From NCBI GenBank assembly GCA_035534535.1, contig DATLRS010000060.1, forward strand, positions 1 through 10,370: 10,370 nucleotides of DNA. The letters are read 5' to 3'. The position numbers and the translations under genes were made by a program. Shown piece by piece: positions 1 through 5,047 of this stretch. Positions within the stretch are counted from its first letter, which is position 1; every line of letters starts with the position of its first letter. The notes below the pieces were generated by a model. The model made no database searches and was not told the origin of the DNA. It saw only the letters and a list, made by a program, of their open reading frames with translations. The stretch is from DATARH01 sp035534535. GTDB lineage: Bacteria > Pseudomonadota > Alphaproteobacteria > ATCC43930 > CGMCC-115725.

Positions 1-203
1 CAACGGCAGCTAACTATCCGACTGCGCCGCTCCCGGCCGCTGCCGCGAGCGGCAGCTGTGGGGCATGAGCCGAAGCCCAGGCCCAGGCACCTCCGATTGC
101 CCCGCGCCTGAGAGATAAGACCGCCATGTGGCACTTTGCGGCCATTCGAGACTCTGCGGGCAATTCCGCATTCGGGGCTCCGGAATGCGAGTCTATTGTG
201 AGA
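1..203. other. Gene-free left edge, possible end of an inserted or rearranged segment
   Basis: I see no convincing coding region here; the longest open frames are about 50 codons and unlike any family I know. The stretch is less GC-rich than the genes to its right. It contains a GCTGCCGC/GCGGCAGC inverted repeat (39-46 with 49-56) and an interrupted palindrome made of AGACT (149-153) with AGTCT (190-194) outside and CGCATTC (167-173) with GAATGCG (183-189) inside. It directly abuts the point near 235 where the permease gene loses its family similarity, so it may be the edge of an insertion sequence or another rearranged segment. I recognise no specific element family and no transposase is visible. 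Confidence 0.4.
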
Positions 204-1979
204 CTAGCCCGCTGAAAGTATTAGAAACCCACTTGCCTCCGGCATGTAAAAGATGCCCGAGATGAAATAAAGCACGCGGGTCACCTGGCTGTAGGCCTTC
301 TCCCACGAGCGCCAGAACGCGGTCAGCACGGCGTTGACGAAACCGACGCCGCAGCCGAATGCCGCCGTCACCAAGAGCGCCAGCGACGGTCCCCACAGAT
401 CGTCGGGCATCGCCGCCAGCCCGATCGCGCCGAACCCCGCCAAGAGGGCGACCGCGACGATCACGTCGGTCATGATTTCGAGCAGACCACGCGCCGCAAT
501 CACATCGAACGTCGTGACCGGCGGCAATTGCAAGACCGGGCCGTTGCCGGTGATCGCGTGGCTCATCCCGCTGCTGGTATGGACGAACATGTGATAGGGG
601 ATGAGGCCGGTGTAATAGAAGATGAAGAACTGCCGCCCGATCGGCGGCCGGCCGTGCATCAACACCGCGAACATCACCGACAGCAGCGTGATGTGCAGCA
701 CCGGCTCGATCAACGCCCAGCCATAACCGAGCGTCAGATCGGCATACCGGGTGCGCGTCTCGCGGATGATCAGGGCGCCGACCACCCGCCGCTGGCTGCG
801 CAGCCGGTCGAGCCAGCCGGGCATCGGGCGAGGCGGGCGCGGGATGCGCTCGGCGGCACTGAGCACGACGTATTCGCCGTCGATCGTGTCGAGCCGGTGG
901 GCCAACAGGTGCAGCACCGCTTCGGCGGCGGGCTTGTCGTCGGGAAAGCGGTGCAGCAGTTCGCCGCCCGCCGCGGTCGCCTCGCTGACGAGACCGGCGG
1001 CGAGATAGAGGCTCAGTTGCGCGCGCCACGTAGCGCTGCTCGCTGGATCGAGCCGGGCGGCGTGGTCGAGCGCCGCCGCGGCACCCGCAATGTCGCCGAG
1101 TTGCCACAGCAGGTGCCCGCGATGGACGTGGTATTCGGCATTGTCCGGCGCGCCGGCAACCGCGCGGTCGACTGCGGCCAGCGCCGCCTCCAGCCGGCCG
1201 CACAGCATTTCCGCCGCCGACAGCACGCGGCAGAGGCGCGGCTCGGCAGCGGCGTCGGCGGCATGATGCAAGAGGTCGGCGGCTGCCTGTGCCCGGCCGC
1301 AGCGCATCAGCAGTTCGGCCGCGTCGACCGCGATGTCGTCGTCTTGCGGCGCCAGCGCCGCGGCCTGCAACGCTAGCGTCGCCGCCCGGTCGCTGCGGCC
1401 CAGCACGCAGCAGGTAGCGGCCAGTTCGCATCGCGCCCGGGCGTTATCGGGCGCCTGTGCGACGGCGCGATCGAGATAGCGGCCGGCCTCTTCGCAGCGC
1501 CCGGCATCGCGCAGCAGACGGCCGAGATGCAGCGCGAATTCGCCGTTTTGCGGCGCCAGATCGCAGGCCGCGATGCCGCAGCCGATCGCCTCGTCGCTGG
1601 CCGCGATCGCCGCCAGCGAGCCGCTCAGATGGCGGTAGCCCTCGGCCCAGTCCGGCGACAGTTCGATGAGGCGGCGATAGGCGCCGGCGGCATCCTCGTG
1701 GCAGCCGCCATTGCTGAACACCCAGGCGCAGATGCGCAGCAGCGCCGCGTCGTCGCCGAGCGCGGGCAACGCCCGCCGGCAACAGGCGACGGCGTCTTCC
1801 CGCCGGCCCCGGTGCAACAGCGCCTCTGCCAGGCGGCAAGCGCGCTGCGCGTCGCCTTCACCGCCGCCGGCGTCCCGCGTGAGATAGAGAAGGCACGCAT
1901 CGAGCGCCCCGGCAGCGAGTGCCGGCAAGAAAGACTGGTTATCGATCGAATATGGGGGGAATTCTCGATCGTCGCTCAA
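204..1979 (-). CDS. TPR domain fused to an ABC-2 type polysaccharide-export permease (KpsM/BexB-like), C-terminally truncated
   Basis: 591 residues. Residues about 45-345 are tetratricopeptide repeats: roughly 34-residue helical units with motifs such as LAPQNGEFALHLGRLLRDAG and GAPDNAEYHVHRGHLLWQLG. Residues about 395-581 resemble the inner-membrane permease of capsule/lipopolysaccharide ABC exporters: IIRETRTRYADLTLGYGWAL entry motif, then membrane segments near 420-442, 450-472, 495-523, 528-555 and 565-580. Family members continue 60-70 residues beyond the YMPE motif with a last membrane segment; here YMPE (578-581) is followed by only ten unrelated residues and a TAG. The protein is therefore probably a broken permease. 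The start is TTG at 1979, with an in-frame TAA immediately upstream and no Shine-Dalgarno, so a later start is possible. The partner ATPase is not in the window. TPRs in such a position could bind a partner protein, but that is inference. Confidence 0.75.
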   Translation of the reverse strand: MSDDREFPPYSIDNQSFLPALAAGALDACLLYLTRDAGGGEGDAQRACRLAEALLHRGRREDAVACCRRALPALGDDAALLRICAWVFSNGGCHEDAAGAYRRLIELSPDWAEGYRHLSGSLAAIAASDEAIGCGIAACDLAPQNGEFALHLGRLLRDAGRCEEAGRYLDRAVAQAPDNARARCELAATCCVLGRSDRAATLALQAAALAPQDDDIAVDAAELLMRCGRAQAAADLLHHAADAAAEPRLCRVLSAAEMLCGRLEAALAAVDRAVAGAPDNAEYHVHRGHLLWQLGDIAGAAAALDHAARLDPASSATWRAQLSLYLAAGLVSEATAAGGELLHRFPDDKPAAEAVLHLLAHRLDTIDGEYVVLSAAERIPRPPRPMPGWLDRLRSQRRVVGALIIRETRTRYADLTLGYGWALIEPVLHITLLSVMFAVLMHGRPPIGRQFFIFYYTGLIPYHMFVHTSSGMSHAITGNGPVLQLPPVTTFDVIAARGLLEIMTDVIVAVALLAGFGAIGLAAMPDDLWGPSLALLVTAAFGCGVGFVNAVLTAFWRSWEKAYSQVTRVLYFISGIFYMPEASGFLILSAG

Positions 1980-2021
1980 TTATAACGTGTATGTTAGAGG
2001 ATTGAGGGAATTGTGAGGCGA

Positions 2022-2050
2022 ACGATAGCGCGCCACCCTTTTCCTCTCAA
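2022..2050 (-). promoter_or_regulatory. Candidate sigma-70 promoter for the TPR-permease gene
   Basis: On the minus strand TTGAGA (2050-2045) is followed after 17 bases by TATCGT (2027-2022), a fair match to the -35/-10 consensus with ideal spacing. Transcription would begin near 2015 and give a leader of about 35 bases to the TTG codon at 1979. A perfect TATAAT also lies at 1984-1979 on the same strand but overlaps the start codon and has no clear -35. Sequence inspection alone supports this. Confidence 0.3.
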
Positions 2051-2139
2051 GATTGTTTGTGTCAACCGCGGCGCGAGTGCGTCGCGAGAGGCTGGCGCAC
2101 GGCAGCGATGTCCGTGGCGCGGGTGCGGCACCGCCTTTC

Positions 2140-2171
2140 TTGACTGGCGCCGCTGCGCTTTCGCCCCTAAT
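2140..2171 (+). promoter_or_regulatory. Weak candidate promoter upstream of the LLM monooxygenase
   Basis: TTGACT (2140-2145) is followed by CCTAAT (2166-2171) with a long 20-base spacer. It is the best -35/-10 pair I can find in the 270-base divergent intergenic region on the plus strand, but the spacing is poor. Further on, an 11-12 base unit reading GGCCCGAAGC occurs twice in tandem (about 2209-2230), just before the ribosome binding site GGAGA at 2240-2244. Confidence 0.15.
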
Positions 2172-2250
2172 CTTCGTGCGACCTCGGGTTTCGCACTGCA
2201 CCCCGCCGGCCCGAAGCGCGGCCCGAAGCATTGAGAGACGGAGACAGACG

Positions 2251-3306
2251 ATGGCGTTCGAATTCGGCATGTTCCACGAGTTTCAGCGGACCGGCGGGGC
2301 GAGCGACGAGCAGGCCTTCACCACCTCGTTCGAACAGATCGACGCGGCCGAGCGCTGGGGTCTCGATGCGATGTGGCTGGCCGAGATCCACGTCGCGCCG
2401 GAACGCTCGGTGTGCTCGGCGCCGCTGACCCTCGCCAGCGCGATCGCCGCGCGCACCAAGCGGATGAAGATCGGCACCGCCGTGCAGGTCCTGCCGCTGT
2501 GCCATCCGCTGCGGCTCGCCGAAGAAGTCGCCACGGTCGACCAGATCAGCCACGGCCGGCTGATCTTCGGGATCGGGCGCAGCGGCTTTCCGCGCACCTA
2601 CGAAGCTTATGGCGTGCCCTATGGCGAAAGCCGCGAGCGCTTTGCCGAGACGCTCGAAATCCTCAAACAGGCGTGGACCGAGCCGTCCTTGTCATACCAC
2701 GGCAAGTATTACAGCTTTGACAACGTCAAGGTGACGCCGCGACCCTACCAGAAGCCGTGGCCCGAGATCCGCGTCGCTGCCAACAGCGCCGACACCTTCC
2801 CGCAGATCGCCAAGCTCGGCCACGCGGTCTTCGTCGCGGTGCGGCTCGGCACGCTGGAGGAGCTGGAACCCAACATCACCGCCTACCGGCAAGCCTGGAA
2901 GGAAGCCGGCCACCCCGGCGAGGGCAAGGTGTTTCTGCGCGCGCCGGTTTATGTGGCCGACACCGACCAGGCGGCGCGTGACGAGCCGGAAGAGAGCATC
3001 ATGTATTTCTACCGCTATCTCGGCGAGCGGCTCGAGGATTCGGCGACGCGCTCCGGGGTACGCCAGGTCGAGGACCGCGCGGCGCGTGGCCGCCGGCTGC
3101 AGTCGATCAGCTATGAGGACGCGCTCCGGGAAAAGCTCATCGTCGGGTCGCCCGAGCGGGTGACCGACCGGCTGATGGGTCTCAAACAGACGCTCGGCCT
3201 CGACGGCATCCTGTGCGAGATGAACTGCGGCACCAAGATCCCGCACGCCCAGGTCATGCGCTCGCTGCAACTGCTCTGCGAAAAGGTCAGCCCGCGGTTC
3301 AATTGA
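2251..3306 (+). CDS. LLM-class flavin-dependent oxidoreductase, bacterial-luciferase alpha-like
   Basis: 351 residues, close to the length of LuxA. A single luciferase-like (alpha/beta)8 domain spans almost the whole protein: N-terminal MAFEFGMFHEFQR strand, DAMWLAEIHV near 39-48, KIGTAVQVLPLCHPLRLAEE and the ISHGRLIFGIGRSGFPRTYE segment that lines the flavin pocket in this family, then a C-terminal GSPERVTDRL motif. The family oxidises or monooxygenates small substrates with reduced FMN or F420. LuxA-like members mostly use FMN, but F420 genes lie next door, so the cofactor is open. A gapless comparison of WLAEIHV with LuxA WLLEHHF puts Ile46 at the catalytic His44 and keeps the next His. 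The ATG at 2251 follows GGAGA at a 6-base spacing; an upstream in-frame ATG at 2053 adds a low-complexity arginine-rich stretch and is rejected. It heads a likely operon with the FAD enzyme downstream. Confidence 0.88.
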   Translation: MAFEFGMFHEFQRTGGASDEQAFTTSFEQIDAAERWGLDAMWLAEIHVAPERSVCSAPLTLASAIAARTKRMKIGTAVQVLPLCHPLRLAEEVATVDQISHGRLIFGIGRSGFPRTYEAYGVPYGESRERFAETLEILKQAWTEPSLSYHGKYYSFDNVKVTPRPYQKPWPEIRVAANSADTFPQIAKLGHAVFVAVRLGTLEELEPNITAYRQAWKEAGHPGEGKVFLRAPVYVADTDQAARDEPEESIMYFYRYLGERLEDSATRSGVRQVEDRAARGRRLQSISYEDALREKLIVGSPERVTDRLMGLKQTLGLDGILCEMNCGTKIPHAQVMRSLQLLCEKVSPRFN

Positions 3307-3308
3307 GT

Positions 3309-3328
3309 CCTGCGCCTGCGGGCGCAGG
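3309..3328 (+). other. GC-rich hairpin just after the LLM stop codon
   Basis: CCTGCGCC (3309-3316) and GGCGCAGG (3321-3328) form a perfect 8-bp stem around TGCG, starting two bases after the stop at 3304-3306. No T-run follows, so it is not a classical intrinsic terminator. It may instead protect the 3' end of the message or attenuate the downstream gene. Confidence 0.4.
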
Positions 3329-3344
3329 TTGATCGCCGAGCCCC

Positions 3345-3370
3345 GGATCGAGCCCCCGGATCGAGCCCCC
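3345..3370 (+). repeat. 13-bp tandem duplication in the leader of the FAD oxidoreductase gene
   Basis: GGATCGAGCCCCC occurs twice exactly (3345-3357 and 3358-3370), with degenerate partial copies on both sides (about 3335-3344 and 3371-3380). The unit is not a multiple of three, so a change in copy number would shift any frame passing through it. That favours the ATG at 3386 over the TTG at 3329 as the start of the next gene. Confidence 0.7.
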
Positions 3371-3385
3371 GGCCCGAGCCACGGC

Positions 3386-4702
3386 ATGCCGCGGGGCGAC
3401 ATCTTCGATCCTGATTTCGCGCCGACCCCGTATTGGTGGGAGGCGTATCGGCCTGCCGCGGGCGAGCTTGTCGAGGTGCCGCGTGCGGCGCGCGTCGCGA
3501 TCGTCGGCGGCGGCTACGCCGGGCTCGCCGCCGCGCTCGAATTGGCCCGGTACGGCATCGACGCGGTCGTCTTGGAGCGCGGCGCGCTCGGCATCGGCGC
3601 CAGCACACGCAACGGCGGCGCGGTCTCGGGCGGGGTCAATATCGGCAAGAGCTTTTCCGGTCGCGCGACGCCGGTCGAGGCCGGGCGGGCGCAGCGCCTC
3701 TTGGCGGACGCGGCCGACGCCTTCTCGCTGATCGAGCAGTTGATCGAGGACGAGCAGATCAACTGCTTCTGGCAAAAGCGCGGCCGCTTTGTCGGCGCCT
3801 GGACGCCGCGCCACTACACCGCCCAGGAACAGCGCCTGCGCCACCTCAACGACGACGCGCAATCGGGCGCCCGCATGGTGCCGCGCGCGCGGCAGCGCGA
3901 GGAGATCGCCAGCGATTATTACCATGGCGGCATGGTCGTCGAGCGCTCGGCGAGCCTGCATCCGGCGCTCTATTACAAGGGGCTGCTCGACGCCTGCCGG
4001 CGCCGTGGCGGCGCGATTTGCGCCGAGGCCGCCGTCGAACGCATCACGCCCAATGGCGCCGGCTGGCACGTCGCCACCAGCCGCGGGGCACTGACCGCCG
4101 GGGACGTGGTGATCGCGACCAACGGCTATACCGGCAGCCTCACGCCGGCGTTGCGCCGCCGCATCGTGCCGATCGCCAGCCACATCATCGCCACCGCGCC
4201 CCTGCCCCCCGAGATCGCCCGCTCGCTGATCCCGCACGGCCGCACGATCTCCGATACCAAGCGCGTCTTGTGCTACTATCGCCTGTCGCCCGACGGCAGC
4301 CGCATGGTGTTCGGCGGCCGCGCCCGTTTCACGCCGGCCGACCCGGAATTGTGCGCCCGGGTGCTCTACGGCTGCATGACCGAGCGCTTCCCGCAATTGC
4401 AGGGAGTGCGCCTCACCCACAGCTGGACCGGCAACACCGCCTTCACGCTCGACGCGCTGCCGCATATGGGCGAGGAAGGCGGGCTGCATTACTGCCTCGG
4501 CTGCAACGGCAGTGGCGTTGCGATGATGACCTATCTGGGGACCCAGACGGCGCGCAAGATCGCCCGCGTCGCCAACGCGCCCTGCGCCTTCGACGCGCCC
4601 CTTTTTCCCGACCACCCGCTCTACAATGGCAATCCGTGGTTTCTGCCTTTGGTTGGCGGCTATTACCGCCTGCGCGACCGGCTCGATCGCCTGCTCGCGT
4701 GA
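3386..4702 (+). CDS. FAD-dependent oxidoreductase of the D-amino-acid oxidase (DadA/PuuB-like) family
   Basis: 438 residues from the ATG at 3386; a TTG at 3329 would add 19 proline-rich residues read through a tandem repeat and is less likely. The dinucleotide-binding Rossmann motif is IVGGGYAGLAAALELARYG at about 39-57, with the ribose-binding glutamate near 64 (VVLERG), followed by GASTRNGGAVSGG, a typical flavin-contact segment of the PuuB/OrdL group. The C-terminal GCNGSGVAMMTYLG is the second FAD-contact motif of this family. Such enzymes oxidise amines or amino acids (for example gamma-glutamylputrescine, sarcosine-like substrates) to imines, passing electrons to oxygen or a carrier. 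The particular substrate cannot be read from the sequence. It lies 79 bp after the LLM gene and 48 bp before the small gene, so co-transcription is likely. No clear Shine-Dalgarno is visible. Confidence 0.85.
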   Translation: MPRGDIFDPDFAPTPYWWEAYRPAAGELVEVPRAARVAIVGGGYAGLAAALELARYGIDAVVLERGALGIGASTRNGGAVSGGVNIGKSFSGRATPVEAGRAQRLLADAADAFSLIEQLIEDEQINCFWQKRGRFVGAWTPRHYTAQEQRLRHLNDDAQSGARMVPRARQREEIASDYYHGGMVVERSASLHPALYYKGLLDACRRRGGAICAEAAVERITPNGAGWHVATSRGALTAGDVVIATNGYTGSLTPALRRRIVPIASHIIATAPLPPEIARSLIPHGRTISDTKRVLCYYRLSPDGSRMVFGGRARFTPADPELCARVLYGCMTERFPQLQGVRLTHSWTGNTAFTLDALPHMGEEGGLHYCLGCNGSGVAMMTYLGTQTARKIARVANAPCAFDAPLFPDHPLYNGNPWFLPLVGGYYRLRDRLDRLLA

Positions 4703-4739
4703 ATCGCGGCGACGCGGTATTGTGACCGCCAGTTCAGAC

Positions 4740-4744
4740 GGAGG
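4740..4744 (+). promoter_or_regulatory. Strong ribosome binding site of the 95-residue protein gene
   Basis: GGAGG stands 6 bases before the ATG at 4751. It is one of the best Shine-Dalgarno sequences in the window and supports this short frame as a real gene. Confidence 0.75.
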
Positions 4745-4750
4745 ACGAAC

Positions 4751-5038
4751 ATGCAATTCGATACGTTCAAATCCTCGCTCGCTGGCGCGGCGCCGCCGGC
4801 CGGCATCAGCGGCGCGTTGCAGGCGCTGTGGTGGCAGGCCAAGGGCGACTGGCATCAGGGCCATCGCTGCGCCCAGGCGCAGGCCGACGAGAAGGGCGCC
4901 TGGGCGCACGCCTATCTGCACCGCGTCGAGGGCGACGCGATGAATGCCGGCGGCTGGTACAAACGCGCCGGCAAGACCGCGCCGACCACGCCCCTCGACC
5001 AGGAGTGGGACGAGATCGCGAAGGCGCTGCTGGCTTAA
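4751..5038 (+). CDS. Conserved small protein of unknown function
   Basis: 95 residues, soluble, no signal peptide or membrane segment. Its core reads ALQALWWQAKGDWHQGH, then GAWAHAYLHRVEGD and GGWYKRAGK, i.e. two or three short helices rich in tryptophan, histidine and alanine with a spacing reminiscent of a pair of TPR-like helices. I recall similar short hypothetical proteins with a WW..KGDW..AH / AYLHR.EGD / WY.RAG pattern in varied bacteria, but no function is known to me. The start is secured by GGAGG at 4740-4744. The gene follows the FAD oxidoreductase by 48 bp and ends 9 bp from the convergent end of fbiC, with no terminator-like structure between them. A role alongside the two oxidoreductases is only suggested by position. 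Confidence 0.8.
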   Translation: MQFDTFKSSLAGAAPPAGISGALQALWWQAKGDWHQGHRCAQAQADEKGAWAHAYLHRVEGDAMNAGGWYKRAGKTAPTTPLDQEWDEIAKALLA

Positions 5039-5047
5039 CGGCGCCGG

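Noticed and set aside
1..203. tRNA or other structured RNA gene at the left edge
   Set aside because: Short stems are present, but I cannot build a cloverleaf or any RNA family I know from them.
193..1431. Minus-strand open frame of 412 codons overlapping the TPR-permease gene
   Set aside because: Arginine-rich shifted frame; the overlapping frame has regular TPRs and hydrophobic membrane segments.
2053..2250. N-terminal extension of the LLM monooxygenase by 66 residues
   Set aside because: The extension is unlike the family and has no good ribosome binding site, whereas the ATG at 2251 follows GGAGA and begins with the family's first beta strand.
3299..4921. Minus-strand open frame of 540 codons opposite the FAD oxidoreductase
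   Set aside because: Low-complexity Ala/Arg/Gly-rich translation, no motif, and fully overlapped by a gene with clear FAD-binding motifs.
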